The notes under the pieces: model-generated
Told to the model about the DNA's origin: nothing
The model's database searches: none
The model's input: only the letters and a program-made list of their open reading frames with translations
Origin: Sinorhizobium sp. A49
Lineage (GTDB): Bacteria > Pseudomonadota > Alphaproteobacteria > Rhizobiales > Rhizobiaceae
Direction: 5' to 3'
NCBI RefSeq assembly: GCF_002002725.1
Contig: NZ_MUNW01000051.1
Location: forward strand, 62,001 to 126,000
DNA: 64,000 nucleotides
In this document: piece after piece, positions 8,693-17,834 of the stretch
Layout: the number at the start of each line of letters is the position of its first letter
How positions within the stretch are numbered: the stretch's first letter is position 1
Program-made: the position numbers and the translations under genes

Positions 8693-10477
8693 TTAGTCGA
8701 GCAGTGCTGCGATCGCGGTCGGCACATCTTCGCCGCGGATCGCCAACTCCTCGAATTCGACGACCGCATTGATGTCAGCGCCCATGGAGATGTTGGTGAC
8801 GCGCTCGAGGATGAACTCGATGACCACGGGAACCTGATGCTCATCCATCAGCGTGCGTGCGCGGTCGAAGGCCTCCTGGAACTCGTTGGGGCTGCGCACC
8901 CGGATCGCCTTGCAGCCAAGACCTTCGGCAACAGCGACGTGGTCGACGCCATAGCCCTTCTCTGCGTCGCCTGAGGCATTGATGTTGTCGAAGCCGAGGC
9001 TGACCTCGAAGTCCATGTTGAAGCCGCGCTGCGCCTGGCGAATGAGGCCGAGATAGGAATTGTTCACGACCACATGCAGGTAGGGCAGCTTGTGCTGGGC
9101 GCCGACCGCCAGTTCCTCGATCATGAACTGGAAGTCATAGTCGCCGGAAAGGGCGACGATCGTCCGGTCCGGATCCGCCGCACGCACGCCAAGGGCTGCC
9201 GGCAATGTCCAGCCGAGCGGGCCGGCCTGGCCGCAATTGATCCAGTTGCGTGGCTTGTAGACATGCAGGAACTGCGCGCCGGCGATCTGGCTGAGGCCGA
9301 TGGTCGAGACATAGCAGGTGTCGCGGCCGAAGGCCTTGTTCATCTCCTCATAGACGCGCTGGGGTTTCAGCGGTGTCTGGTCGAAATGGGTCTTGCGCAG
9401 CATGGTCCGCTTGCGCTCGCGGCATTCTTCCGCCCAACCAGACCAGTCGCGCAGCTTGCCGGCAGTCTTCCACTCGGTCGCGATGTCGAGGAAAAGCTTC
9501 AGCGCGGCCCCGGCGTCGGATACGACGCCGAAATCCGGCGCGAAGACGCGGCCGATCTGCGTCGGTTCGATATCGACATGCACGAACTTCCGACCCTCGG
9601 TGTAGGTCGGGACGTTGCCGGTGTGGCGGTTTGCCCAACGGTTGCCGACCCCGAGCACGAAGTCGGAGGCGAGCATGCTGGCATTACCGTAGCGATGCGA
9701 CGTCTGCAGGCCGCACATGCCGGCCATCAGCGGGTGATCGTCCGGGATCGTGCCCCATCCCATCAGCGTCGGGATAACGGGAATGCCGGTGATTTCGGCA
9801 AATTCGGTCAGGAGGTCCGACGCGTCGGCGTTGATGATGCCACCACCGGCGACGATCAACGGCCGCTCGGCATCATTCAGCATCGCAATGACCTTCTCGG
9901 CCTGGGCGCGCGTCGCCTTCGGCTTGTAGGGCTCGAGCGGCTCATACGTGTCCGGATCGAACTCGATCTCGGCCAGCTGAACGTCGACCGGCAGGTCGAT
10001 CAGCACAGGGCCTGGCCGACCGGAGCGCATCAGGTGGAAAGCCTTCTGGAAGACGAAGGGCACCAGCGCCGGCTCCATGACGGTGACGGCCCATTTGGTG
10101 ACCGGTGCAGCGATCTTGGAAATGTCGACCGCCTGGAAGTCCTCTTTGTCGAGACGGGCGCGCGGCGCCTGGCCGGTGATGCAGAGGATTGGGATCGAGT
10201 CGGCCGACGCCGAGTAAAGGCCGGTGATCATGTCGGTGCCGGCAGGACCCGATGTGCCGATGCAGACGCCGATGTTGCCGTGCTTGGCGCGGGTATAGCC
10301 TTCGGCCATGTGCGAGGCCCCCTCGACGTGGCGAGCGAGGATGTGGCGGACCGAGCCGCGCGCCCGCAGGGCGGAATAAAACGGATTGATCGCCGCACCG
10401 GGTACGCCGAAGGCACAATCGATGCCCTCTTTCTCAAGAACGTAAACAGCCGCATCGACGGCACGCATCTTAGCCAT
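8693..10477 (-). CDS. gcl: Glyoxylate carboligase (tartronate-semialdehyde synthase)
   Basis: 594-aa thiamine-diphosphate and FAD-dependent enzyme that condenses two glyoxylates to tartronate semialdehyde and CO2. The usual catalytic Glu of ThDP enzymes is replaced by Val51 in [13 protein letters not shown], the known hallmark of glyoxylate carboligase. The ThDP-Mg site appears as GDYDFQ...NNSYLG. The start at 10477 has AGGAGG correctly spaced; an extension to 10528 would run toward the operator and is rejected. First gene of the operon with hyi, glxR and ttuD; transcription is divergent from an IclR regulator, with a palindromic site in between. It links allantoin-derived glyoxylate to central metabolism. 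Confidence 0.97.
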   Translation of the reverse strand: MAKMRAVDAAVYVLEKEGIDCAFGVPGAAINPFYSALRARGSVRHILARHVEGASHMAEGYTRAKHGNIGVCIGTSGPAGTDMITGLYSASADSIPILCITGQAPRARLDKEDFQAVDISKIAAPVTKWAVTVMEPALVPFVFQKAFHLMRSGRPGPVLIDLPVDVQLAEIEFDPDTYEPLEPYKPKATRAQAEKVIAMLNDAERPLIVAGGGIINADASDLLTEFAEITGIPVIPTLMGWGTIPDDHPLMAGMCGLQTSHRYGNASMLASDFVLGVGNRWANRHTGNVPTYTEGRKFVHVDIEPTQIGRVFAPDFGVVSDAGAALKLFLDIATEWKTAGKLRDWSGWAEECRERKRTMLRKTHFDQTPLKPQRVYEEMNKAFGRDTCYVSTIGLSQIAGAQFLHVYKPRNWINCGQAGPLGWTLPAALGVRAADPDRTIVALSGDYDFQFMIEELAVGAQHKLPYLHVVVNNSYLGLIRQAQRGFNMDFEVSLGFDNINASGDAEKGYGVDHVAVAEGLGCKAIRVRSPNEFQEAFDRARTLMDEHQVPVVIEFILERVTNISMGADINAVVEFEELAIRGEDVPTAIAALLD

Positions 10478-10535
10478 GGGAACTCCTCCTGTTTGATGAG
10501 ACGATAACCCATTGCCAACGACACACAAGATTTAA

Positions 10536-10565
10536 ATGGAATGCATTTCCATCATATGGAAATAA
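10536..10565. promoter_or_regulatory. Candidate IclR-family operator in the gcl / iclR divergent promoter
   Basis: Inverted repeat ATGGAA-N5-TTCCAT at 10536-10552, followed by a further half-site ATGGAAAT at 10556-10563. AllR/GclR-type IclR regulators bind TTGGAAA/TTTCCAA-like palindromes, so the match is plausible. The site lies 59 bp upstream of gcl and 79 bp or more upstream of the regulator gene, where it could control both. Confidence 0.6.
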
Positions 10566-10643
10566 ACATCTTCAAGAATTTCGAAACAATCGATCTCGGT
10601 CCTGCTAGAGGATGATGTGCACGACTCGGGTGCTGGAGGATGA

Positions 10644-11468
10644 ATGATGGACGCGACAGGCAAGGGAAAACGCGGCCGGAAGGCTGGCGAGAACGCGGCT
10701 ACCGGCTCCGTGCAGGTGCTCGACCGCAGCCTGGCGCTGCTGGCGATCGTTGCCGAAAATGATGGCTCGACCCTGACACATTTGTCGGATGTAACCGGCA
10801 TGGCTCCATCGACCGTGCATAGGTTGCTGACGTCGCTGGCCAACCACGGCATGGTGATGAACGATCCCGACACCGGCGCCTGGACCATCGGCCTCAAGGC
10901 CTTCGAGATCGGCAACGCATATCTGCGCTTCCGCAAGCTCGGCACCATCAGCCGACCGTTCCTGAAGCAGCTGATGGAAGAAAGCGGCGAGACCGCCAAT
11001 ATCGGCATTGAGGAAGGCGGCGATGTCGTCTTCATCTCGCAGGTGGAAAGCCATGCCCCGATGCGGGCGTTTTTCCGCCCCGGCCGCCGCGGCCCGATCC
11101 ATGCTTCGGGCATCGGCAAGGCGGTCCTGTCGACCTGGGCGGACAAGGATGTGGCGCATCTGCTGGCCGGGCGCGAGCTTGCGCATTTCACAGACAAGAC
11201 CCGCGACAGCCTGCCGGCCCTGCTGCAGGACATCCAGACCATTCGCCAGCGCGGCTGGTCGGTCGACGACGAGGAACACACGCTCGGCATGCGCTGCGTG
11301 GCAGCACCGATCTTCAACGAATATGGCGAGACCATCGCCGGGATCTCGATCTCGGGGCCATCGGTGCGCGTCAACGACGACAGGCTGGCGCTGCTCGGAC
11401 CGCTCGTGCGTGAACGCGCCGATGCCCTGACCCGGGCCATGGGCGGCAAGCGGCCGGAAGATCTGTGA
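10644..11468 (+). CDS. IclR-family transcriptional regulator of the glyoxylate operon
   Basis: 274 aa. An N-terminal winged helix-turn-helix (residues ~22-85, with THLSDVTGMAPSTVHRLLTSL) is followed by the IclR effector domain, which includes ASGIGKAVLSTW and a GMRCVAAPIFNEYGE stretch typical of the family. It is divergent from gcl. In E. coli the corresponding IclR protein AllR senses glyoxylate and allantoin and represses gcl; the same role is inferred here from position and from the palindromic site between the genes. A second ATG directly follows the first. Confidence 0.92.
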   Translation: MMDATGKGKRGRKAGENAATGSVQVLDRSLALLAIVAENDGSTLTHLSDVTGMAPSTVHRLLTSLANHGMVMNDPDTGAWTIGLKAFEIGNAYLRFRKLGTISRPFLKQLMEESGETANIGIEEGGDVVFISQVESHAPMRAFFRPGRRGPIHASGIGKAVLSTWADKDVAHLLAGRELAHFTDKTRDSLPALLQDIQTIRQRGWSVDDEEHTLGMRCVAAPIFNEYGETIAGISISGPSVRVNDDRLALLGPLVRERADALTRAMGGKRPEDL

Positions 11469-11555
11469 CGAGGAAAGCCTCCCTGCTTGGGGAGGTCAGA
11501 GTGCCGAGACTGTAAGGGAGCAAGAGTTGTGAAAGGGCGGCGCTTGCCCAAACCT

Positions 11556-11669
11556 CCCTCGTTCCTGTGCTTGTCACAGGAATCTAGCCAGCCCAAGTCT
11601 TTGGGCTGAAAGTCTTCTGATCTGACGGATGTCAGCCCGCTGGATTCCGGCACAAGGCCGGAATGAGGG
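11556..11669. repeat. Intergenic palindromic mosaic element (multi-hairpin)
   Basis: A nested structure. Outer arms CCCTC/GAGGG (11556-11560, 11665-11669) and GAATCTAGC/GCTGGATTC (11580-11588, 11639-11647) enclose perfect hairpins at 11562-11582 (TTCCTGTG arms), 11590-11607 (AGCCCAA arms), 11622-11635 (CTGAC arms) and 11644-11664 (ATTCCGGC arms). It folds as a multi-armed cruciform on either strand. I remember very similar TTCCTGTG...CACAGGAA and ATTCCGGC...GCCGGAAT repeats between genes in rhizobia, so this is probably a dispersed non-coding repeat. No gene is seen in 11469-11808. Confidence 0.65.
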
Positions 11670-11723
11670 AGAGTTGAACGAGCCTCGTGTCAGATAGAGG
11701 TTCTCGAGACTAAGATCGCGCTC

Positions 11724-11747
11724 GCCTCCCCACGCGGGGAGGCTTTT
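11724..11747 (+). terminator. Rho-independent terminator between the iclR-type gene and guaD
   Basis: Perfect stem GCCTCCCC/GGGGAGGC with loop ACGC followed by TTTT. It would stop transcription from the plus strand before guaD, which converges on it. Confidence 0.75.
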
Positions 11748-11808
11748 CGTTTTCGGCCTAGACCGCGATCTTCAGCTTCGCGCTTTGGCCGGCAACCCGC
11801 CGGAGGGT

Positions 11809-13164
11809 TCAGGCCGTCTCGAGTTTCCGGTTGGTCGCGGTTTCAGTCTCAGCAGGCTGATTGCCAACCCGATTTTTCATCGGCTTGCCGGCGACATAGG
11901 TTTCTGCCACCGAGCGATCATCCCCCATGGTCTGCAGGATGAACAGTTCTTCGGCAAGTGTCTTGGCCACGCGCATGCGCAGCTCCATCGAGGGCTTGGC
12001 ACGGCTGTCGAGCACGACGATATCGGCGTCGGCGCCAATATGCAGGGAACCGATCCGGTCGTCGAGATCGAGTGCCCGCGCGTTGCCGAGCGTCATCATG
12101 TAGAAGGAATTGAGCGGCGAAAGCCGCTGCCGCTGCAGATGAAGCACCTTGTAGGCCTCGTCCATGGTTTCCAGCATCGAGAAGCTGGTGCCGGCGCCGA
12201 CATCGGTCGCCACCGACCAGCGGGCGCCGAGTTTTTCAAACCGGTCGCGATCGAACAGCCCGGACCCCAGGAACAGGTTCGACGTCGGACAGAAGGTGCC
12301 GACGGCACCTGTCTCGGCCAGAACCGAAATCTCGCGGTCGCTCAGATAGATGCAGTGCCCAAGCAACGTCTTGCGCGTCAGCAGATCATAGCGCGCATAG
12401 ATGTCGGTATAATCCTTCGCCTCCGGGTAGAGCGATGTCGCAAAAGCGATCTCGTCCTTGTTCTCGGAAAGATGGGTCTGGACGTAGCATTCAGGATGCT
12501 CGGCGACGAGCGCGCGGCTCATTTCCAACTGCTCGGGTGTCGAGGTAATGGCGAAACGCGGGCTGATGGCGTAGTGCGCGCGGCCGCGGCCGTGCCACTT
12601 GCCGATCAGCTGTTTCGTCTCGTCATAGCCGAGTTGCGGCGTGTCGCGCAGCGCATCAGGCGCATTGCGGTCCATCATCACCTTGCCGCCGATCATCAGC
12701 ATGCCGCGGTCTTCGGCGGCGCCGAAATAGGCATCGACGCTTTCCGGATGCACCGAACAATAGGCAACAGCCGTCGTGGTGCCGTTGGAAAGCAGTTCGT
12801 CCATAAACCGACCAGCGATGAACTGCGCATGCTCAGGCTCACGGAACTTCTGCTCCTCGACGAAGATGTAGGTGTTCAGCCATTCGAGCAGCTGCGCGCC
12901 ATAGGAGGCGATCGCCTGCGTCTGCGGGAAGTGCAGATGCGTATCGATCAAGCCGGGGAGCACCAGGTTCGGCCGGTGATCGGCGACCTTGACCTGGGGA
13001 CCGGCGCGACGCGAAACGTCCGAATGCTCGCCGATATCGGCAACCTTGCCGCCCCGCACCAGAACGGCGCCGTCTTCGAAATAGCGATAGGAGGCGACAT
13101 CGTCGATGCCAGCGGGCTTTTCGACGAAGGTCAGCACGCGGCCGCGGATCAGCAAATCGGTCAT
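11809..13164 (-). CDS. guaD: Guanine deaminase
   Basis: 451-aa zinc amidohydrolase that converts guanine to xanthine and ammonia. Metal-binding signatures are present: DTHLHFPQTQ (HxH), the HLSEN histidine, GHCIYL and the Asp in ATDVGAG. The PTSNLFLGSG phrase is typical of GuaD. Its ATG overlaps the puuD stop by 4 bp (ATGA), so the two genes are translationally coupled, and its product xanthine feeds XdhABC encoded 5-8 kb away. Length is normal for the family. Confidence 0.95.
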   Translation of the reverse strand: MTDLLIRGRVLTFVEKPAGIDDVASYRYFEDGAVLVRGGKVADIGEHSDVSRRAGPQVKVADHRPNLVLPGLIDTHLHFPQTQAIASYGAQLLEWLNTYIFVEEQKFREPEHAQFIAGRFMDELLSNGTTTAVAYCSVHPESVDAYFGAAEDRGMLMIGGKVMMDRNAPDALRDTPQLGYDETKQLIGKWHGRGRAHYAISPRFAITSTPEQLEMSRALVAEHPECYVQTHLSENKDEIAFATSLYPEAKDYTDIYARYDLLTRKTLLGHCIYLSDREISVLAETGAVGTFCPTSNLFLGSGLFDRDRFEKLGARWSVATDVGAGTSFSMLETMDEAYKVLHLQRQRLSPLNSFYMMTLGNARALDLDDRIGSLHIGADADIVVLDSRAKPSMELRMRVAKTLAEELFILQTMGDDRSVAETYVAGKPMKNRVGNQPAETETATNRKLETA

Positions 13165-14399
13165 TGAACCTTCTCTCCCTTTAAGGCCGCCTCATACCAG
13201 GCAACGAGGAGCTTGCGCTCCTCGTCCGATATGCCGGTGACATTGGCTGGCGGCATGGCGTGCGAGCGGCCGGCCTGCAGATAGATTTCACGGGCGTGAT
13301 TGGCGATCTCTGTATCGGTCTCGAGCGTCACACCCTTCGGCGGCACGACGATCCCCTCCCAGCCGGGCTCCTTGGCATGGCACATGGAACAGCGGCCAAG
13401 CACGGTGTCGCGGACCTTCGGAAAAGCCTCTGCCGTGACAAATGGCTGCTGTGCGGCCGAAACCTTCGCCTCCTCTTCGCCGCTCAGGATCTTCGGCACG
13501 GTCGATAGCCACATGATGACGATGAACAGCAGCGCGGTCGCAAGCCAGGTCCAGGTCGGGTTGCCCTTGTCGGCATGACGGGTGTTGAAATAGTGGCGGA
13601 TGGTGACGCCCATCAGGAACACCAGCGAGGCAATGATCCAGTTGTACTGGGTGCCGAACGCCAGCGGATAGTGGTTCGACAGCATCAGGAACAAGACCGG
13701 CAGCGTCAGGTAGTTGTTGTGCGTGGAGCGCTGCTTGGCGATGACGCCGTATTTGGCGTCGGGCGTACGGCCGGCAATGAGGTCTGCCACGACGATCTTC
13801 TGGTTCGGGATGATGATGAAGAACACGTTGGCCGACATGATCGTCGCGGTGAAGGCGCCGAGATGCAGGAAGGCGGCGCGGCCGGTGAAGAGCTGCGTAT
13901 AGCCCCAGGCCATGCCGACGAGGATGAAATACAGCAGCACCATCAGCTTGGTGTTGTCGCGGCCGGCCGGCGACTTGCAGATCGTGTCATAGGCGAGCCA
14001 GCCGAAACCGATCGATGCCAGCGAAATGGCGATCGCCGTCGTCTTCGACACGTCGAGCACATTCGGGTCGATCAGGTAAAGGTCGGCGCCGGCATAGTAG
14101 ACCATGCACAGCATGCCGAACCCGGAAAGCCAGGTGACGTAGGACTCCCATTTGAACCAGATCAGGTGTTCCGGCATGTTGGACGGTGCCACCAGATACT
14201 TCTGGATGTGGTAGAAACCGCCACCGTGAACCTGCCACTCCTCGCCATAGGCTCCAACAGGCAGATCGGGGCGTTTCTTCAGGCCAAGGTCGAGCGCGAC
14301 GAAATAAAACGACGAACCGATCCACGCGATACCGGTGATGACGTGCAGCCATCTCATGGCAAAGGTGAGCCAATCCCAGGCTATGGCATACTCGTACAT
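13161..14399 (-). CDS. puuD: Membrane urate oxidase with C-terminal cytochrome c domain (PuuD)
   Basis: 412 aa. About eight hydrophobic segments occupy residues 10-305 (the urate hydroxylase domain, DUF989 type). A c-type cytochrome domain follows with heme motif C337-S-M-C340-H341 and a likely axial Met382 in AMPP. PuuD oxidises urate to 5-hydroxyisourate and passes electrons to the respiratory chain instead of O2 or NADH. It is the only urate oxidase recognised in the window, and no UricaseII, HpxO or HpyO gene is seen, so it fills the step between XdhABC and UraH. GGGAGAATTGC precedes the ATG. It heads a two-gene operon with guaD, divergent from a LysR gene. Confidence 0.93.
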   Translation of the reverse strand: MYEYAIAWDWLTFAMRWLHVITGIAWIGSSFYFVALDLGLKKRPDLPVGAYGEEWQVHGGGFYHIQKYLVAPSNMPEHLIWFKWESYVTWLSGFGMLCMVYYAGADLYLIDPNVLDVSKTTAIAISLASIGFGWLAYDTICKSPAGRDNTKLMVLLYFILVGMAWGYTQLFTGRAAFLHLGAFTATIMSANVFFIIIPNQKIVVADLIAGRTPDAKYGVIAKQRSTHNNYLTLPVLFLMLSNHYPLAFGTQYNWIIASLVFLMGVTIRHYFNTRHADKGNPTWTWLATALLFIVIMWLSTVPKILSGEEEAKVSAAQQPFVTAEAFPKVRDTVLGRCSMCHAKEPGWEGIVVPPKGVTLETDTEIANHAREIYLQAGRSHAMPPANVTGISDEERKLLVAWYEAALKGEKVQ

Positions 14400-14472
14400 G
14401 CAATTCTCCCATTTCTCCGTGGCGTATTATGTGTCATTGCTGGAGGTCGCGGGAACGTCGCTGCTTCACCAA

Positions 14473-14488
14473 CACTTTCAAAAAAATC
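14473..14488 (-). promoter_or_regulatory. TTTGAAAGT-type box upstream of puuD
   Basis: Reads TTTTTTTGAAAGTG toward puuD, 74 bp before its start. It shares the TTTGAAAGT core and orientation with boxes upstream of uraH and of the purine permease gene. The bound regulator is unknown; the LysR protein encoded next door is one candidate. Confidence 0.4.
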
Positions 14489-14546
14489 TATATAATCGCG
14501 ACGGAATGGATGCGTTACATAACGCCCGGAGGAGAGATCGGGAGGC

Positions 14547-15461
14547 ATGTCATATCTGGACAATGTGCGCGTCTTCGTACGCGTCGTAGAGCTTGGAACC
14601 CTGTCGGCAGCTGGTCGCGACCAGCGCGTAACACCGGCCGTTGCAAGCAATAGAATCAAGGAGTTGGAGCGCCATATGGGCGTTCGGCTGTTCAACCGGA
14701 CGACGCGCAAGCTGACCCCGACCGAGCACGGCCGCGTGTTCTACGACGGCGCCGTCAAGATACTCGAAGCGGTGAACGAAGCGGAAAACGCCATCGCGGA
14801 TCTGTCGCACAATCCCAAGGGCGCGCTGAAGATTACCGCTCCGTTAGGGATAGGTCGCCGGCTGATTGCGTCGGGTATTCCTGAGTTTCACGACAAGTAT
14901 CCTGACATCGAGGTGCGGCTCAGGCTCTCCGACCACAATGTCGATATCCTGTCGGAAGGCGTCGACGTCGCCTTCAAGCTCGGCATCCTAGAAGATTCGA
15001 ACCTGCGCATGCGCGGCATCATGAATTGCGAGCGGGTCGTGTGCGGTGCGCCCGCCTATTTCGAGCAGCGCGGCGTGCCGCAAACGCCCGACGAGCTCAT
15101 CGCCAACAAACATGACTGCCTGCTGCTGCGTTACCCTGGCTCCAAGGAATACTTCTGGACTCTTCAGACACCGGAAGGCATCCGGAAATTCGAGGTGACC
15201 GGCCCCTACGATTCGGACGATGGCGATGTGCTGACCCAATGGGCGCTCGACGGGCGTGGCATCATCAACAAGCCGCTCTTCGAAGTGAAGAGCCACATCA
15301 ATAGCGGCGAACTTGTGCCGATCCTGGCGTCAACGCCACCGCTCGGCGTGCAACTGGCGGCAATCTATCCGCATAAGCGCTTCCAGGACCCGAAGGTTCG
15401 GCTGATGATCGATTACATGGCGGAGCGCTGTCAGCGGCTGATCGGAAAGATGCTCGCCTGA
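14547..15461 (+). CDS. LysR-family transcriptional regulator
   Basis: 304 aa. Winged helix-turn-helix at residues ~4-60 (VVELGTLSAAGRDQRVTPAVASNRIKEL is spread over that region), with a periplasmic-binding-protein-like effector domain at ~90-295. The subtype resembles the CrgA/PA0477 group. It is divergent from puuD-guaD across 147 bp, so it may regulate urate/guanine catabolism and itself, though this is inference. GGGAGGC lies close upstream of the start. A perfect 9-bp hairpin (15452-15474) spans its stop codon. Confidence 0.9.
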   Translation: MSYLDNVRVFVRVVELGTLSAAGRDQRVTPAVASNRIKELERHMGVRLFNRTTRKLTPTEHGRVFYDGAVKILEAVNEAENAIADLSHNPKGALKITAPLGIGRRLIASGIPEFHDKYPDIEVRLRLSDHNVDILSEGVDVAFKLGILEDSNLRMRGIMNCERVVCGAPAYFEQRGVPQTPDELIANKHDCLLLRYPGSKEYFWTLQTPEGIRKFEVTGPYDSDDGDVLTQWALDGRGIINKPLFEVKSHINSGELVPILASTPPLGVQLAAIYPHKRFQDPKVRLMIDYMAERCQRLIGKMLA

Positions 15462-15474
15462 CGCCCAGGCGAGC
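15452..15474 (+). other. Stem-loop across the lysR-type stop codon
   Basis: GCTCGCCTG/CAGGCGAGC arms with a 5-base loop; the stop codon lies in the first arm and loop. No T-run follows. Likely transcript-end stabiliser or weak terminator. Confidence 0.5.
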
Positions 15475-15497
15475 CAAAACTGCGCGCTGATCCAGGA

Positions 15498-16478
15498 CTA
15501 CGGTACAAGCACGATCTTGCCGATCGTGCTTCGCGCTTCCATGGCGCGGTGCGCCTCAGCCGCCTGCGCCAGCGGGAACCGGCCGCCCACATGAACCTTC
15601 AGCCGCCCATCTTCTACGCGCCGGAACAGGTCAGCGAGATCGATTTTCACGCCCGAAGGTGTGAGGAGCGGCAACAGCGCGAAGCCGCGCAGCGATTGAT
15701 TGTTCGACAGCATCCGTTCGACATCGTCTGCCGCGAGTTGGAAACGCCCCATAGCGCCAAAGACAAGCTCGCCGCCGGGCGCCAGCAGGCCCAGTACCGA
15801 TTTGGTGAAGTGCCCACCCGCAAAGTCGTAGATCGTTTCAATCGAGCCGCCCACCAGATGCCGCCCGAGCGTCTCCTGCCAGTCTGCAGTCCGGTAGTCG
15901 ATCGCACGGTCCGCACCAAGCGAGCGCGCGAACGCAACCTTCTCGCTGCCGCCCGCAAGCGCGATTACCGTCTTGGCACCCGCCTCCCTTGCAAGCTGAA
16001 CGAGCAGCGAACCGACGCCACCGGCCGCAGCAGTCACCAGCACAGTCTTTCCCTTGGGGTTGCTTTGCCGAACGAGATGAAGCGCCGTCAACCCCTGGAT
16101 CATCAGCGCCGTCGCCACCTCGAACGAAACGCCGTCGGGGATCGGCACGAATGCGTCCGCATCGATCGCCACATATTCGGCGCATCCGCCCGCCCCGCGA
16201 CCGAAGGCGAACATCGGCACCGCGACGCGCGTGCCAACTGCCGGTGTTTGAACCCCTTCGCCCAACGCCTCGACAATGCCCGCGACCTCGACACCCGGCA
16301 CCATCGGCAAACCAGGCGTTACCGCATACCGATCCTGCCGCATCAGAACTTCGAAGAAGTTGAGCCCGACCGCCCCGATCCGCACCAGCGCTTCGTTACG
16401 CCCGGGAGCTGGTTTCGGCAGATCGATGATTTGAAGGACTTCAGGGCCTCCGAAGGAGCGATATTCAATTGCTTTCAT
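15498..16478 (-). CDS. Zinc-independent quinone oxidoreductase / MDR-superfamily NADPH:quinone reductase
   Basis: 326-aa medium-chain dehydrogenase/reductase. The N-terminal GroES-like domain begins MKAIEYRSFGGPEVLQ, and the NADP Rossmann domain contains VTAAAGGVGSLLVQLA. The catalytic-zinc Cys/His set is absent, as in QorA-type enzymes, which reduce quinones and enals. The start at 16478 fits homologue length. It is divergent from an HxlR regulator gene across 99 bp, a frequent arrangement for electrophile- or quinone-responsive control. Confidence 0.88.
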   Translation of the reverse strand: MKAIEYRSFGGPEVLQIIDLPKPAPGRNEALVRIGAVGLNFFEVLMRQDRYAVTPGLPMVPGVEVAGIVEALGEGVQTPAVGTRVAVPMFAFGRGAGGCAEYVAIDADAFVPIPDGVSFEVATALMIQGLTALHLVRQSNPKGKTVLVTAAAGGVGSLLVQLAREAGAKTVIALAGGSEKVAFARSLGADRAIDYRTADWQETLGRHLVGGSIETIYDFAGGHFTKSVLGLLAPGGELVFGAMGRFQLAADDVERMLSNNQSLRGFALLPLLTPSGVKIDLADLFRRVEDGRLKVHVGGRFPLAQAAEAHRAMEARSTIGKIVLVP

Positions 16479-16577
16479 GGATCTTGACCTGATTTGAGTG
16501 GCTTCGGTCCACAATTAGCCTTACTCTCCATTTCGTCTCTACAGACCCTTTTGTTCCATACTCACCGGTTGGTAACC

Positions 16578-16955
16578 ATGGCCGAGATCATCAAGCGACT
16601 GCCGTCACTGCCATCCGAGCGTGCCCTCAAGGTGATCTCCGGGCGATGGAAGGCGGTGATCCTCTACCACCTGTTCGACGGTCCGAGACGACTTTCGGAG
16701 CTGCGACGGCTCGTCCCGGCCGTCAGCCAGAAAGTGCTGATCCAGCAGCTTCGCGAGATGGAGGAACACGGCCTCGTCCATCGCGAGATCTTTCGCGAAG
16801 TGCCGCCAAGGGTGGAATACTCGGCGACGGCGCTGGGCCAAAGCCTCGAGCCGGTCCTGCTTGCCCTATGCGAATGGGGTCAACGCCACGCCGAAGAGCT
16901 GGGTGAATTCGATCAGGTCGGCGATTGCATCATCCGGCCACGCCAAAGCGCCTGA
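16578..16955 (+). CDS. HxlR-family winged-helix regulator
   Basis: 125 aa, typical for HxlR regulators (YodB/QorR type), which act as dimers on palindromic DNA and often sense quinones or electrophiles. Visible features are VISGRWKAVILYHLFDGPRR, LRRLVPAVSQKVLIQQL and HREIFREVPPRVEYSAT. The lack of a Cys near the N-terminus argues against the classic QorR/YodB Cys6 sensing. The start at 16578 is chosen by homology with the normal N-terminus; the longer frame from 16494 runs into the divergent promoter. Most likely it controls the neighbouring quinone oxidoreductase gene. Confidence 0.87.
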   Translation: MAEIIKRLPSLPSERALKVISGRWKAVILYHLFDGPRRLSELRRLVPAVSQKVLIQQLREMEEHGLVHREIFREVPPRVEYSATALGQSLEPVLLALCEWGQRHAEELGEFDQVGDCIIRPRQSA

Positions 16956-16966
16956 GCGTCAGGCGC
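16948..16966. terminator. Hairpin shared by convergent stop codons (hxlR-type gene / xdhC)
   Basis: GCGCCTGA-GCG-TCAGGCGC, a perfect 8-bp stem that contains the stop codons of both converging genes. No T-run on either strand; a compact bidirectional transcript end. Confidence 0.5.
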
Positions 16967-17828
16967 CGACGCGCTTGCCTGACCTGGGCGACGCAGCCGC
17001 CGGCACAGCGAAATGGTGATTGAGGGCCGCGGTCATGATCTCGGCGGCAGCGAGTGCCGCAATGACCGCCGGCCTCTTGTCTTTCACCCCCGTGCCGCCG
17101 ATCGGGCAGACGAGGCGGTCGAAGAGATCAGGCCGGCCGATTTCCCGAGACAGCCAGCTCTTGAAAGTCGAGCGCTTGGTCTTCGAGCCGATCATCCCGA
17201 CATAGGACGCGTCGTCGCGCCTCAGCGCCTCGGCCGCAATCAGGAAGTCGAGCGCGTGGTCATGGGTGAGGATGACGAAGGCGCTTCCGCGCGGTGCATC
17301 GCGGACCACCGCTTCGGGCATCGCCGTCAGGCAGGTTTCGATGCCATGAATGTTGGCGGCCTCAAGTTCATCCTCTCGTGTGTCGACGAGGATGGTGCGC
17401 ACAGGCACGAGCGACAGTGCCATCGCCAAGGCGTCGCCGACATGGCCGGCGCCGAACACGTAGACATGTGGGCGGCTGGCAATCTCCAGATCGCTGCGGT
17501 CTATCAGCATGGCGGCTTTCTCCCGATCGATGCGCGTAAAGGCGAGCGCGACGCGCCCGCCGCAACACTGGCCGATCTCGGGGCCAAGCGGGATCGTCAT
17601 GGTGTCGGAGCGGTCGCCACGCTTTAACGCGCGACGACCGTGATCGATCGCCATATATTCGAGCTGGCCGCCGCCGATGGTGCCGAACAGGCCGTCCGGT
17701 GCCACCAGCATCCAGGCGTCGGTGTCGCGCGGCGTCGAGCCGGCAGCCCCCGTCACCTCGACCAGCACGCAGTCCGGTTCGCGACGCAGGAAGTCCCTGA
17801 TACCCTCTCGGCTCGTACCCATCGCCAT
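16959..17828 (-). CDS. xdhC: Xanthine dehydrogenase accessory protein XdhC
   Basis: 289 aa. XdhC binds molybdenum cofactor, promotes its sulfuration and inserts it into XdhB. Features are the N-terminal XdhC/CoxI motif GTIGGGQLEYMAID, a Rossmann domain beginning VYVFGAGHVGDALA, and a C-terminal CPIGGTGVKDKRPAVIAALAAAEI block. It follows xdhB by only ~6 bp and completes the uraH-xdhA-xdhB-xdhC operon. Start choice is open: TTG 17831, ATG 17828 and ATG 17822 are in frame, and the AAGGG upstream is best spaced for 17822. Confidence 0.93.
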   Translation of the reverse strand: MAMGTSREGIRDFLRREPDCVLVEVTGAAGSTPRDTDAWMLVAPDGLFGTIGGGQLEYMAIDHGRRALKRGDRSDTMTIPLGPEIGQCCGGRVALAFTRIDREKAAMLIDRSDLEIASRPHVYVFGAGHVGDALAMALSLVPVRTILVDTREDELEAANIHGIETCLTAMPEAVVRDAPRGSAFVILTHDHALDFLIAAEALRRDDASYVGMIGSKTKRSTFKSWLSREIGRPDLFDRLVCPIGGTGVKDKRPAVIAALAAAEIMTAALNHHFAVPAAASPRSGKRVGA

Positions 17829-17834
17829 CAACCC

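Noticed and set aside
9074-10507. Long open frame on the plus strand opposite gcl (477 codons)
   Set aside because: It is antisense to an unambiguous ThDP enzyme and its translation is Arg/Ala/Asp-rich without domains, typical of high-GC shadow frames.
11785-13167. 460-codon frame opposite guaD
   Set aside because: Shadow of guaD; no protein motifs and no plausible ribosome site.
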